64,000 bases of DNA from Actinobacteria bacterium HGW-Actinobacteria-7 (GCA_002841275.1 PHET01000006.1:1-64000), one strand, 5' to 3'; numbered from the stretch's first letter, positions 21,634 to 31,027 are shown. The notes: generated by a model not told the origin, from the sequence alone. Made by a program: numbers and translations.

Positions 21634-22422
21634 GTGCGCGGCGGAATCCTGTACTACTCGGTCACTGGGAATACCGCTCTTGCGGTGGAATCCCTCGCCA
21701 ACAGACTCCCGATTCCCTTCTCGTTGGTTGACGTGACCAGTCTCCCAAGCGTCGATATCGGTGTGTTCGATGTGGTGGGCTTTGCCTCTTCCACAGACTT
21801 CTGGGGCGTTCCACGTCGGATGTCGGAGCTCATTGAGCGGCTGCCCGTTAATAACAGTGTGCCGGCCTTCGTGATCAACACGTTTGGTGGCGTCAGTGGC
21901 AAGACGCTCCCTCGGCTAGGGTCGATGGTCTCGGCAAGAGGCTTCGATGTGATTGCAGGGCACTCGCTACACATGCCCGACAGCTATCCGCCGCTACTCG
22001 CGCTTGGGATTCGAGCGGCGGGAGCCCCCAGCGAAAGGGAAATCGCTCGCTTCGATGCTTTCGCCTCGCAGCTTTCGTCGCTCATCTCGGCGGTCGAGAT
22101 GGGCGGAAGCATTCGGGCCGAAAGGTTGCCCGTCACGCTCGTTGACCGGCTATTCCGCGCGGGAGCTCGGACGGCAGGGCGTGATGCCATGGGCGATAGG
22201 TACGCGGACGCTGCGGTATGCACGCAATGCGGAACATGCGCGAGCGACTGCCCCGCCGGCGCGATACATCTCGACCCGCTGCCGGTTTTCGATACCGAGA
22301 TCTGTTGTGGGTGCTGGCGGTGCTATAACCGCTGCCCCGTATGTGCGATTCGTACCGGTTCCCGCCTGCGCGGCGAGCAGTACTCCGGGCCCAGCGACCA
22401 ACTCAGGGCCAAACTGCCCTAG
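21634..22422 (+). CDS. EFR1-type flavodoxin-ferredoxin fusion protein
   Basis: 262 residues. The N-terminal flavodoxin-like domain has GGILYYSVTGNTALAVESLA (the FMN phosphate loop) and ends near residue 170. The C-terminal ferredoxin has two 4Fe-4S motifs, CTQCGTCASDCP and CCGCWRCYNRCP. Known as EFR1 family ferrodoxins, found in anaerobes, and thought to pass electrons between FMN and two clusters; partners are unknown. GTG 21634 has GGGGGAG 5 nt before it. An upstream extension of the frame lacks a start signal. Confidence 0.85.
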   Translation: MRGGILYYSVTGNTALAVESLANRLPIPFSLVDVTSLPSVDIGVFDVVGFASSTDFWGVPRRMSELIERLPVNNSVPAFVINTFGGVSGKTLPRLGSMVSARGFDVIAGHSLHMPDSYPPLLALGIRAAGAPSEREIARFDAFASQLSSLISAVEMGGSIRAERLPVTLVDRLFRAGARTAGRDAMGDRYADAAVCTQCGTCASDCPAGAIHLDPLPVFDTEICCGCWRCYNRCPVCAIRTGSRLRGEQYSGPSDQLRAKLP

Positions 22423-22538
22423 CCCCGCAGAGCGGACCGCCCATGGCCGGTGCAGCGACAATCCGTCCTCTGGTTCCAAGTAGGCATGAATCGGTGTAGC
22501 TTTAGGGGTGTCCCGCCTGTTGTGGGGAGGATGATTCA

Positions 22539-23660
22539 GTGCCCGACGCGCATGATTTCGAGCAAGCCTTCGAGCCGATCGAGTCGCTTCAGGATTTCGA
22601 GGCCGCCGAGCGGCTTCGTCTTGAGCGCATAGAGCGCCGTGCGATGCCGGCTGGGTTTCTGGGCACCGCGGTCATGGTCGCGATTGGATTCGCAACCGAC
22701 CGCCTGTGGTTGCTGAGACCCTCCGCTATCGGCGCACTTGGGTTCTTCCTCTCTTATCTGCTGGTTCGCCGAGGCGCAGTACGCGCGGCGGCTCTGGGAT
22801 TCGTCGTGACCGCGGTGGCGCTCGTGACCAACTCCGGAATCACGGGTGAGGGGCTGCGAGATCCGGCGGTGCTGGCGTACCCGGTGATCATCATCTTCGC
22901 CGGAATGACGCTGAAGTTCAGAAGCTATCTGGTCGCACTTGCGTTTGTCGGCTCGTCTGTCGCACTCGTCGCCTTCAACCACGCCTACGAGTGGATTCCG
23001 GTGGTCAACGAGTTCAGCTCGCCGGTGATCGATGCGGTCATCACCACGGTGATCCTCTCGGCCACGGCGTATGCGGTCTGGCTCCTGGCGGCGAGCTCGA
23101 CGGGGAGCCTGTCCTCGGCCCACTCCGAGATCCAACGGCGTCGTGAGGCCGAAAGGGAGCTGAAGATCCTCAATGCGCGGGACTCTCTGACGGGCGTGTA
23201 CAATCGCCGGTTCTTCGATGCCGAGATGGCCAGGTTCGGGCCTGCAAGGCTCTATCCGATCAGTGTGATCGTGGCCGATATCGACGGGCTGAAGGCCGTC
23301 AACGATGAGCTGGGACATGGCGCCGGGGACCTGCTGCTGGTGCAGGCGGGCAACGTCCTCTCGTCGATCGTGCGCGTCGAGGACGTTCTCGCGCGTATCG
23401 GTGGTGACGAGTTCGCGATACTGCTGCCAAAGACCGACGAGGAGTCGGCCGAAGACGCGGTCAGGCGAATCGAACAGAGGTTGGCCGAGCAGCCGGTCGG
23501 GGACGGTGCGCCGTGCGTTTCGCTCTCGATCGGTGTGGCGACGTCTCTTGGGGGCGGTCTGGATAAGGCGCTGGCTCGGGCAGACTCGCGGATGTACCGC
23601 CGAAAGTCCGAGAAGCGCGCCGGGAACGCTCAGGCTGCAGTCTCTGCCTCAACGGACTGA
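22539..23660 (+). CDS. Membrane diguanylate cyclase
   Basis: 373 residues. Six hydrophobic segments (about 38-180) lead to a coiled linker (HSEIQRRREAERELKI) and a GGDEF domain (about 205-365). The catalytic GGDEF motif is intact. An inhibitory I-site RVED lies five residues before it, so c-di-GMP feedback is expected. Makes c-di-GMP from two GTP at the inner membrane. GTG 22539. Confidence 0.93.
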   Translation: MPDAHDFEQAFEPIESLQDFEAAERLRLERIERRAMPAGFLGTAVMVAIGFATDRLWLLRPSAIGALGFFLSYLLVRRGAVRAAALGFVVTAVALVTNSGITGEGLRDPAVLAYPVIIIFAGMTLKFRSYLVALAFVGSSVALVAFNHAYEWIPVVNEFSSPVIDAVITTVILSATAYAVWLLAASSTGSLSSAHSEIQRRREAERELKILNARDSLTGVYNRRFFDAEMARFGPARLYPISVIVADIDGLKAVNDELGHGAGDLLLVQAGNVLSSIVRVEDVLARIGGDEFAILLPKTDEESAEDAVRRIEQRLAEQPVGDGAPCVSLSIGVATSLGGGLDKALARADSRMYRRKSEKRAGNAQAAVSASTD

Positions 23661-23713
23661 CGCGAGGCTGTCGGACTGGCGCGGCATGTCATCAATGATC
23701 GGGGGAGATTTCG

Positions 23714-23878
23714 ATGGGGGAGACGCCTTCTCGCAACCGCTGGCTCGTTGCTCTGGCGATTGTAGCCGGGATGTTGGCGCTGGCAATCATCGCGGTGGTG
23801 CTACTCGTGTTGACTGGGATCATCGCCGAACCGGAGACGGTCATCGAGAGTATCGTCAGGACGTTGCTCGGACAGTAA
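23714..23878 (+). CDS. Short single-helix membrane protein
   Basis: 54 residues from ATG 23714 with GGGGGAG 7 nt upstream. One transmembrane helix (about residues 10-39) and a short outside tail (EPETVIESIVRTLLGQ). No family known. It lies between a diguanylate cyclase and a DUF1801 gene and has its own ribosome site, so I take it as real. Confidence 0.55.
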   Translation: MGETPSRNRWLVALAIVAGMLALAIIAVVLLVLTGIIAEPETVIESIVRTLLGQ

Positions 23879-23947
23879 CGGTGCGCGCTAGAATACTGTG
23901 ATCCGCAACCTGCCGAACCCGCGCTGGCGCAGTTCTAGGAGCACACG

Positions 23948-24316
23948 ATGGCGAACAGACCGACCGCCAACTCGATCGACGAGTACATAGCGGGCTTCCC
24001 CCCGCATGCGCGGGGGCTCCTTGTGGAGATGCGCTCGCTGATCAAGGCGTCCGCACCGGATGCGGTCGAGACCATCAGCTACGCCATGCCCACGTTCGAT
24101 CTGCACGGGCACTTGGTGCACTTCGCTGCGTTCGCGAAGCACATCGGGTTCTATCCGGTGCCCAGTGGCATCGAGGCGTTCAAGGAAGAGCTGGCGCCGT
24201 ATAAGAGCGGGAAAGGCTCGGCGCAGTTCCCGCTCGACCAGCCGCTGCCCGCGGACCTGATCCGACGGATCGTCGAGTTCAGGGTCGAAGAGAACACCCG
24301 CAAGGCCTCGAAGTAG
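23948..24316 (+). CDS. DUF1801 (YdhG-like) protein, third copy
   Basis: 122 residues. IDEYIAGFPPHARGLLVEMR, DAVETISYAMPTFDLHGHLV and GFYPVPSGIEAFKEELAPYK with KGSAQFPLDQPLPADLIRRI are the classic YdhG-type DUF1801 blocks. This group includes YdhG of Bacillus subtilis, proposed as an iron chaperone. AGGAGCAC precedes ATG 23948. Third DUF1801 gene in 9 kb, from a different branch than the two at 15499 and 16042. Confidence 0.9.
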   Translation: MANRPTANSIDEYIAGFPPHARGLLVEMRSLIKASAPDAVETISYAMPTFDLHGHLVHFAAFAKHIGFYPVPSGIEAFKEELAPYKSGKGSAQFPLDQPLPADLIRRIVEFRVEENTRKASK

Positions 24317-24418
24317 GTCCTTCAGGTGGAGGCAGGTACGGTATCCTCGGCAGGCTGCTTCGCGCCAACGGAGCCGCTGCTCCAACCTACAAGACGATCA
24401 GAGATGTGGTGCCACGCT

Positions 24419-24754
24419 ATGAGTGCTCTTCCTGCTTGCCCGGAATGCGGATCGGAATTCACCTACGAAGACGGCCACATGTGCGTGTGCCCGGAGTGCG
24501 CGCACGAATGGGCGAAAGGCGCCGACGGAGCCGATGATGCCAAGGCTGTCCGAGACGTTCATGGCAACGTGCTTGCGGACGGGGATTCGGTCACCGTCAT
24601 CAAGGACCTGAAGGTGAAAGGGACCTCGTCGGTGGTCAAGGTCGGAACGAAGGTCCGCAACATCCGGCTGGTAGACGGGGATCACAATATCGACTGCAAG
24701 GTCGACGGTATCGGTGCGATGCAGCTGAAGTCCGAATACGTGAAGAAAGCGTAG
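24419..24754 (+). CDS. PhnA/YjdM family zinc-ribbon protein
   Basis: 111 residues. A zinc ribbon with [13 protein letters not shown] and [10 protein letters not shown] (two CxxC pairs) precedes the PhnA domain ([60 protein letters not shown]). Though named for phosphonate genes, the family has no proven catalytic role in phosphonate use. Complete. The next gene follows after 3 bp. Confidence 0.93.
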   Translation: MSALPACPECGSEFTYEDGHMCVCPECAHEWAKGADGADDAKAVRDVHGNVLADGDSVTVIKDLKVKGTSSVVKVGTKVRNIRLVDGDHNIDCKVDGIGAMQLKSEYVKKA

Positions 24755-24757
24755 CCG

Positions 24758-25282
24758 GTGACTCATATCGGGCGACTTGGGGCGGGCGATGCGGAAGAAC
24801 TGCTCGATGCAGCGGGACGCAGCAGGAGCCTGCTCGAACCCTGGGTCTATCTGCCCGAGACGCTAGTGGAGATCCGGGAGATCCTGAGTGCGCCGCCATC
24901 GGTCCGCATCGGCTATGGAGTTCGCACCACGGGCGGCGACCTCGCGGGCGTGGTCAACATCAACGCGATCATCGGGGGAGCGTTCTTGAACGGGTTTCTG
25001 GGCTACTACGCCCTGCGCCCGTACGACGGGCAGGGCCTCATGCGTGACGGACTCGCGCAGGTCATCACGCGTGCGTTCACGGCGCACGAGCTGCACAGAC
25101 TCGAGGCCAACGTGCAGCCAGCCAATGTTCGCTCGGCGAGTCTTGTCGCGGGGTTGGGCTTCCGGTTCGAGGGGCATTCGCCCCGCTATCTGCGGATCGG
25201 TGGCGAATGGCGCGATCACGATCGCTATGCGCTCACTGCCGAGGAATGGCAGATGCCTAGGACATTGGTTGACCCGAGCTGA
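24758..25282 (+). CDS. GNAT acetyltransferase, RimJ type
   Basis: 174 residues. Lacks the first strand of many GNATs but has GFLGYYALRPYDGQGLMRDG (acetyl-CoA loop) and RLEANVQPANVRSASLVAGL, the RimJ/RimL signature. Probable protein N-terminal or small-molecule acetyltransferase. GTG 24758, 3 bp after phnA, so the two are likely co-transcribed. Confidence 0.85.
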   Translation: MTHIGRLGAGDAEELLDAAGRSRSLLEPWVYLPETLVEIREILSAPPSVRIGYGVRTTGGDLAGVVNINAIIGGAFLNGFLGYYALRPYDGQGLMRDGLAQVITRAFTAHELHRLEANVQPANVRSASLVAGLGFRFEGHSPRYLRIGGEWRDHDRYALTAEEWQMPRTLVDPS

Positions 25283-25369
25283 GCTTTTGGCGTCAATTCA
25301 TGTGGTGCGCGATATCGATCGTCCTCTGGTGGTATTCTCCAGCGAGGGGGCGAAAGGACGCAGGCGGGG

Positions 25370-27130
25370 ATGTCAGGCCAGCGCGGGGAGTTCTGGATTG
25401 ACGCGCCGTTATGGCTCAAGGCCATGGTGGTGGCTGTCGCGTATCTTGTTGCGGCCGAGCTAGGAAACGCGCTCTCGGTACAACAACAGTTCTCGACCTT
25501 CTGGCCGGCTGCGGGCGTGCTGCTCGTTCTGCTGGCTCTGGCCCGTCCTCGTGAGTGGCCCCTCCTGCTGCTTGCCGCAGCGGCGGCGAACATCGGTTCT
25601 GACCTCCTGCACGATCGTGCACCGCTTGTGGCCCTCGGGTTCGCCGCTGCCAACTGTGCGGAGGCAGCGCTCGGCGCCACGATGGTCAGGCTGTTCGTGG
25701 GGGTTCCGGCGGTTCTCGACACACGTCGCAAGGTTCTCGGGTTCATGGCCGGATCGGCCGTGCTCGCCCCGGTGCTGGGAGCCTCCATCGGTACCGCGGT
25801 GCTCGCGGTGACGTATGGCCTCACCCAATGGTGGTCGACGTGGGTCACTTGGTGGTCCGGAGATGCTGTCGGGATTCTCTCCGTGGGGGCCTTCAGCTTC
25901 GCTGCGGCGCACGCGAATCGGAGGCGTCTGCTCGGGGAGCGCTGGATTCCCACCCCGGGTCGTGGACTTAGTCTTGGCGCGTTGTTAGTCATTACTGGCG
26001 TTGCCGGTTGGTGGATGGTGACGAACTTCGGTCCGCTGACGGGATGGAAGTCGGTGATCTTCCTCCCGGTGCTACTCGCGGCGGCGGCATTCGGAACGTT
26101 CGGTGCCGCGAGCATGGGCCTTACGCTGACGATGAGTATGGCGATTGGGCTCGACGAGCGCTGGAGCAAGGTATTCGTGGCGAACGGTGATGTCGGCCTT
26201 GAGGTCTTCGCACTCCAAGCCTTCCTGGCGGTGTTGATCTTCACGGCCCTTCACGTGACCGCGACAATCGAGGAGTCGAGGGTCGCCGAGGAAGCAGCTG
26301 CGCTGGGTGAACGTCGGCTTCGCGAAGCACACGAACAACTTGAAGTGAAGGTCGCAGCACGAACGGCCGACCTGGTCGAGGCGCTGGGTGCAAAGAGCCG
26401 GTTCCTTGCGAATATGAGTCACGAACTTCGAACGCCGTTGAACTCGATCATCGGCTTCGCAGGCGTGATGGAACAAGAGCTCGCTGGGCCGCTTACCGAA
26501 GACCAGCGAACACAGCTCGGGATGATCCATCGCTCCGGGAACCGCCTGCTACGGCTGGTGAACGACGTGTTGGACTACAGCCGGATCGAATCGGGTGACG
26601 AGACGGTGAGCCCGACCCACTTCGATCTGTGTGAACTCGTGGACGACGTGAGTTCCTCGCTCGCGTCCGAGGCGCGTGCGAAGGGCATCCAGTTAGGTGT
26701 TGCAGCGCCCGCGGAGTCCCTGAAGCTTTGCTCGGACTCCCGCAAGGTGCGCCAGATCCTGTTGAACCTCGCCGACAACGCGGTGAAGTTCACGGACGCG
26801 GGCGAGGTGACCATCGGATGCGCCAAGGATGATGCGGGTATCACGTTGACCGTGTCCGACACCGGCATTGGCATAGCTCCTGACCAGCGCTCGTCCATAA
26901 TGGACGACTTCACACAGCTCGATCGTTCGGACGGAATGAAGCCGGACGGCACGGGGCTGGGCTTGGCGATCGTGCGCGGGCTCGTGGCGTTGCTCGGCGG
27001 GCGGGTCGCGCTCGTGAGCGAGCTCGGCGCCGGTTCGACGTTTCGTGTATGGCTGCCGAACATGCCCGACGAATTCTGCCTCGATCAATCGCCGCACCAA
27101 GCGGGGGAGACGGACCGCCGCGCCGAGTGA
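25370..27130 (+). CDS. MASE1-domain sensor histidine kinase
   Basis: 586 residues. A MASE1 membrane sensor of about eight helices (about 20-300), a coiled coil (EEAAALGERRLREAHEQLEV), then HisKA with the phosphorylated His in FLANMSHELRTPLNSIIGFA. The ATPase domain has N-box NLADNAVKFT, G1 VSDTGIGI and G2 GTGLGLAI. No receiver domain is attached and no response regulator is adjacent, so its partner is elsewhere. ATG 25370 follows GGCGGGG. Confidence 0.92.
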   Translation: MSGQRGEFWIDAPLWLKAMVVAVAYLVAAELGNALSVQQQFSTFWPAAGVLLVLLALARPREWPLLLLAAAAANIGSDLLHDRAPLVALGFAAANCAEAALGATMVRLFVGVPAVLDTRRKVLGFMAGSAVLAPVLGASIGTAVLAVTYGLTQWWSTWVTWWSGDAVGILSVGAFSFAAAHANRRRLLGERWIPTPGRGLSLGALLVITGVAGWWMVTNFGPLTGWKSVIFLPVLLAAAAFGTFGAASMGLTLTMSMAIGLDERWSKVFVANGDVGLEVFALQAFLAVLIFTALHVTATIEESRVAEEAAALGERRLREAHEQLEVKVAARTADLVEALGAKSRFLANMSHELRTPLNSIIGFAGVMEQELAGPLTEDQRTQLGMIHRSGNRLLRLVNDVLDYSRIESGDETVSPTHFDLCELVDDVSSSLASEARAKGIQLGVAAPAESLKLCSDSRKVRQILLNLADNAVKFTDAGEVTIGCAKDDAGITLTVSDTGIGIAPDQRSSIMDDFTQLDRSDGMKPDGTGLGLAIVRGLVALLGGRVALVSELGAGSTFRVWLPNMPDEFCLDQSPHQAGETDRRAE

Positions 27131-27180
27131 CATACTCGGATTCCTCTGGTGGCCAACCGAACCGGGAGCCTCTCCGCAGC

Positions 27181-27708
27181 GTGATCGACGCGCGCATCGA
27201 CATCCGTATCGCAACCCCTGATGACGCCGGACTGCTCGCAGATCTGGGGTCGAGGACGTTTGGCGACGCCTTCGGGCAGCAGAACGCCGAGTCTGATATG
27301 AAGGCCTACCTGGCGTCCGCCTTCGGGGAACGGATCCAGGCCGAGGAGATCGCCGACGAACGGAGCGTCTTCCTAGTTGCGGAGGTCGCTGGTGAGACGA
27401 CGGGCTACGCTCGGCTGAGACGCAGTGATGCGCCGCCCGCGATACCAGGTCAGCGGCCCATCGAGATCGTCCGGTTCTACTCGGAGCAGGCATGGATCGG
27501 CCGGGGAGTCGGTCCGGCGCTCATGGCGAAGTGCCTGGAGCTGGCCGCCTCGATGGGCGGCGATGTGGTCTGGCTCTCCACGTGGGATCGCAACGCCCGC
27601 GCCCTCGCCTTCTATGAGAAGTGGGGCTTCATGCGGGTTGGAGGACAGCAGTTCCACGTTGGAGATGACGTGCAGAGCGACCATTTGTTGGCGCGCGCAG
27701 TAGACTGA
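27181..27708 (+). CDS. GNAT acetyltransferase
   Basis: 175 residues from GTG 27181. IRIATPDDAGLLADLGSRTF at the start, EIVRFYSEQAWIGRGVGPAL (acetyl-CoA loop) and WDRNARALAFYEKWGFMRVG at the end are standard GNAT features. Substrate unknown. Overlapping frames extend upstream into the kinase gene without a start signal. The stop is 159 bp before the likely start of the next gene and in the same frame. Confidence 0.82.
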   Translation: MIDARIDIRIATPDDAGLLADLGSRTFGDAFGQQNAESDMKAYLASAFGERIQAEEIADERSVFLVAEVAGETTGYARLRRSDAPPAIPGQRPIEIVRFYSEQAWIGRGVGPALMAKCLELAASMGGDVVWLSTWDRNARALAFYEKWGFMRVGGQQFHVGDDVQSDHLLARAVD

Positions 27709-27867
27709 AGTCTGGTCGAACACCCGCCGTTCATCGCCGAGGAGGCTCCAGTCCCAGTTCCACGTGACATCGATGATGCGCCGCGAGACAGCGCGCATGC
27801 GCCTGACGCGGCGCCTCCCCGGGCTCTGGCTGGCGGTTCGCTCACGCGGTGGGCCGAGAAGGTCGCC

Positions 27868-28704
27868 GTGGCGCCGTTTGCGGTGCGAATAGCGCTCTGC
27901 CTTGGCTTGCTCGCGGTAGTCATGCTGCTCGACTTGCTAACCGGAGCAGAACTCAGCTTCTCCATCTTCTATCTGATTCCGGTGTCGTTCGCAGCGGCGT
28001 TTCTGTCTCGGCGGGCGGGCTGGGCACTGGCTGTACTCAGCGCCGGGGTGTGGGGGCTTCTCGAGGCGACGACCGGACGGGGTCTCTCGGCAGCTTGGAT
28101 TCTCTACTGGAACACCACCGTGCGGCTGGGGTTCTTCGTGCTGGTCACGGAGCTCATCGTGAGGCTGCTGGGCGCGCACGAGCGCGAGAGGGCTCTGTCA
28201 CGGACTGATTCACTCACAGGAATCGCCAATGCGCGCGTCTTCCGGGAGGACGTGGCGCGTGCAATCGATCAGTCCCGCAGGGCCGGGCGGCCGTTCACCG
28301 TCACCTACATCGACCTGGACCGTTTCAAGCAGGTGAACGACTCCCTGGGTCACTCAGAGGGCGATCGTGTGCTCAGGGCAGTAGCTGAACTCATCGTCAG
28401 CGGTGTGCGTACCACAGACGTGGTCGCGCGCTTGGGCGGAGACGAATTCGGCATACTCATGCCGGAGACCGAGAGCGAGCAGGCCCAAGTGACTTTGGAA
28501 CGAATCGCGGTGCGACTGGAGCGTGACATTCACCGTCGCTGGGCGGTGGGAGCGACGTTCGGAGCCGTGACGTTCACCGAGCCCCCGGAGGATGTCGACT
28601 GTGCGATGCGACAGTCCGACGCGCTCATGTATCGGGGCAAGGACGAAGGACGCGGTCGCATTCTGCGGTCAACGTGGCCTGAATCCGCAGTGGGCTGTGA
28701 CTGA
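27868..28704 (+). CDS. Diguanylate cyclase with membrane sensor
   Basis: 278 residues from GTG 27868. Four or so hydrophobic helices (about 8-100) resemble a small MASE-type sensor, then a GGDEF domain with intact GGDEF and I-site RTTD five residues before it. The frame is open for 53 more codons upstream (27709-27867), Pro/Ala-rich and coding-like, but that stretch has no ATG, GTG or TTG. The true start is either GTG 27868 or an unusual codon upstream (CTG 27712). Confidence 0.88.
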   Translation: MAPFAVRIALCLGLLAVVMLLDLLTGAELSFSIFYLIPVSFAAAFLSRRAGWALAVLSAGVWGLLEATTGRGLSAAWILYWNTTVRLGFFVLVTELIVRLLGAHERERALSRTDSLTGIANARVFREDVARAIDQSRRAGRPFTVTYIDLDRFKQVNDSLGHSEGDRVLRAVAELIVSGVRTTDVVARLGGDEFGILMPETESEQAQVTLERIAVRLERDIHRRWAVGATFGAVTFTEPPEDVDCAMRQSDALMYRGKDEGRGRILRSTWPESAVGCD

Positions 28705-28815
28705 GCGCTCGAGCCGACCACGTCGTCGCTTGAGTGCAGAACAGCTAGGATGGCTTCACGCACTTCGGCTGCGGTCGGAGCGCTTTCGTTTAGCAGTGAC
28801 AACCGGGGAGTCTCG

Positions 28816-29454
28816 ATGAGGGGGTCGGCTCGATTTCGGCGGGCGGCTTGTGCCGCTGCGCTGATGATCGTCACGGTGCTGGGCACTTCGTGCTCCGGCG
28901 GCGTCGACCCTGCCCCGGAACCGCAGCCGGAGGCCAGCGTCCAGCCCTTGGTAGTACCCGACTTGGACCATGCAGCGCTGGACAGCGCGCACCGCATACT
29001 AGGCCCTGCAGCCGAGCGCACCGTAGTGCGGTTTCCGTTGGTCGAGGCCAGCTATACCGTTGAAGCCACGCGCGTTGCCGGCAAGTACGTCGCCGCGCAC
29101 GTGGTCAGATTCGGGGCACCTGAGCGGATTCTCAGGCTTGTCGACGTGGATGCTGCTGCGGGTGGGGTCGAGGGCCATCTGGTCATCGGGCAGTTCCCGG
29201 CGCCGGGCACGCCGCTTTCCGGCGACACGACGATCACCCTGACGGTGGGACCGCATCCCTACGAGACGGACGTGCCGTGGCTGGTGGGACACCCGAAGTA
29301 CTTGGGGCGCACCGATTCGGTGGGCATCCAAGGATGCTATATGTGCCATCCTCCCAGAAGGTGCGCGGACTGCCACGCCAACTGGAACGATGTGGCGTTC
29401 GATCGTCCCGCGCGCCGTTCAACCCGCTCGGAGAACCCGCCGAAGAAGAAGTAA
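28816..29454 (+). CDS. Diheme c-type lipoprotein with PASTA-like repeat
   Basis: 212 residues. Signal with lipobox LGTSC (about residue 26), a Pro/Glu linker, one or two PASTA-like units (about 45-160, ending TPLSGDTTITLTVG), then a short tail with two heme-c motifs, CYMCH and CADCH, 6 residues apart. The two haems would be attached outside the membrane. A PASTA-like domain joined to a diheme tail is not a combination I know. ATG 28816 has GGGGAG upstream; a longer frame lacks this. Confidence 0.75.
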   Translation: MRGSARFRRAACAAALMIVTVLGTSCSGGVDPAPEPQPEASVQPLVVPDLDHAALDSAHRILGPAAERTVVRFPLVEASYTVEATRVAGKYVAAHVVRFGAPERILRLVDVDAAAGGVEGHLVIGQFPAPGTPLSGDTTITLTVGPHPYETDVPWLVGHPKYLGRTDSVGIQGCYMCHPPRRCADCHANWNDVAFDRPARRSTRSENPPKKK

Positions 29455-29581
29455 CGGTGGGTGATCGGCTTGCGAACGCGACGAGCCTGACGGCACTGCT
29501 TCGCGCTAGACTGGCGGTACTGCCGGGTGCGGCTGGCTCGCACGTGCCTGCAGCCCATCACGCGACGTGAAGGAGATCCTT

Positions 29582-30151
29582 ATGTCGATCTGGATCCGGA
29601 TTCTTCGTCTGTGGCTTCCGGCCGCTGTTGCCGTCACGGCGGCGTGCGGCATCACCTACCTGGGCGTTCAGCAGAGCTATCGAATGGGGCTCAACGATCC
29701 ACAGGTCCAGCTTGCCGAGGACGGTGCTGCGCTCTTGGATGCGGGCGCCACGCCGCTGAGCGTCGCGGGCTCGTCGACGGTGGACATCGCGCGTAGTCTC
29801 ACGCCGTTCGTCATGGTGTTCGGTGCAGACGACGCGCCACTGGCCACCGCGGCCGTGTTGGATGGGGAAGCCCCACAGCCTCCGGCAGGGGTGCTGGAGT
29901 CCGCCCGGAGTCACGGGACCAATTCGGTGACGTGGCAACCGAGCCGCGGGGTGCGAATCGCTTCGGTGAGCGTGGCGACCACCGACGGACGCGTGGTGGT
30001 GGCGGGCCGGAACATGCGCGCGGCCGAGGATCGCATCGGCGCGTTCGGGAAGCTGTCGGTGCTGGCGTGGTTGTGCGCACTCTTCGGCACACTGATCGCT
30101 TCGTGGGTCGGCGAGACCATGGTGGCCAAGGTCGAGCGCATGGGGGGCTGA
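29582..30151 (+). CDS. Membrane protein with an extracytoplasmic sensor-like domain
   Basis: 189 residues. An N-terminal helix (about 8-30), an outside domain of about 125 residues, and a C-terminal helix (about 160-180). The outside part reads like a degenerate sensor domain (TPFVMVFGADDAPLATAA; GVRIASVSVATTDGRVVVAG), but no signalling domain follows. ATG 29582 follows AAGGAGAT. The tam gene begins 9 bp after the stop. Confidence 0.65.
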   Translation: MSIWIRILRLWLPAAVAVTAACGITYLGVQQSYRMGLNDPQVQLAEDGAALLDAGATPLSVAGSSTVDIARSLTPFVMVFGADDAPLATAAVLDGEAPQPPAGVLESARSHGTNSVTWQPSRGVRIASVSVATTDGRVVVAGRNMRAAEDRIGAFGKLSVLAWLCALFGTLIASWVGETMVAKVERMGG

Positions 30152-30160
30152 AGGGAGGAC

Positions 30161-30931
30161 ATGACCGACTGGAATCCGGACAGCTACCTTCGCTTCAGCG
30201 ACGAGCGCACTCGGCCCTCGGTCGATCTGGCGTCGCGCATCAGAGTCGATACGCCGAAGACGGTGATCGATCTGGGCTGCGGGCCCGGTAACAGCACGGC
30301 GGTGCTGCGCCAGAGATGGCCCTTCGCGCAGGTGAGCGGTCTCGACAGTTCGCCCGAGATGATCGACTCGGCGAGGGAGACCTTCCCCGAAGGGGTATGG
30401 GAGCTGGACAGTATCGAGGACTGGTTTGCGGGCACCCCCTACGACGTCGTGTTCTCGAATGCCGCTCTTCAGTGGGCGCGCAGTCACACCGCGCTTACGC
30501 AGCATCTGTTCGCGCAGGTGGCGCCGGGAGGTGCGCTCGCGTTCCAGGTCCCCAGCCAGGAGTACGCGCGGGTTCGCGTGCTTATCGACGAGGTCGCCCA
30601 CGACGTGGCATGGGAGTCTCGGATGGGAGGGGCGCTGGCCGAGCTGACCATGGAGGCGCCGGAGGTCTACTACGACGCACTTGCGCCGCGTGCGTCATCC
30701 ATCGATCTGTGGGAGACGGAGTATCACCACGTCATGGACTCGCCGGCGGCTATCGTCGACTGGATATCAAGCACTGGCTTGCGCCCGTTTCTGGCGTGCC
30801 TGAGTTCGGATGCCGAGAAGGAACGGTTCGTCGCGTTGCTCACCCGGCGTGTGGCCGAAGAGTACAAGACCAGAAGCGACGGGCGCGTGCTGTTTCCGTT
30901 CCGGCGGACCTTCATCATCGCCTACACGTAG
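30161..30931 (+). CDS. tam: Trans-aconitate 2-methyltransferase
   Basis: 256 residues that follow E. coli Tam along its length: DWNPDSYLRFSDERTRPSVD at the start, SAM motif VIDLGCGPGNSTAVLRQRWP, LDSSPEMIDSAR, FSNAALQW and the closing TGLRPFLACL. The enzyme methylates trans-aconitate with S-adenosylmethionine, removing an inhibitor of the citric acid cycle. ATG 30161 with GGGAGG upstream, likely co-transcribed with the preceding gene. Confidence 0.9.
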   Translation: MTDWNPDSYLRFSDERTRPSVDLASRIRVDTPKTVIDLGCGPGNSTAVLRQRWPFAQVSGLDSSPEMIDSARETFPEGVWELDSIEDWFAGTPYDVVFSNAALQWARSHTALTQHLFAQVAPGGALAFQVPSQEYARVRVLIDEVAHDVAWESRMGGALAELTMEAPEVYYDALAPRASSIDLWETEYHHVMDSPAAIVDWISSTGLRPFLACLSSDAEKERFVALLTRRVAEEYKTRSDGRVLFPFRRTFIIAYT

Positions 30932-31027
30932 TTCGAGACCCGCAGCTTCAGCGGGGTGAGAGGTTCAGGTCGTTGCCGGGAATCGGTCGCGACAGTATGG
31001 TCCGGTATTCAGTCGACAGGGGAGATC

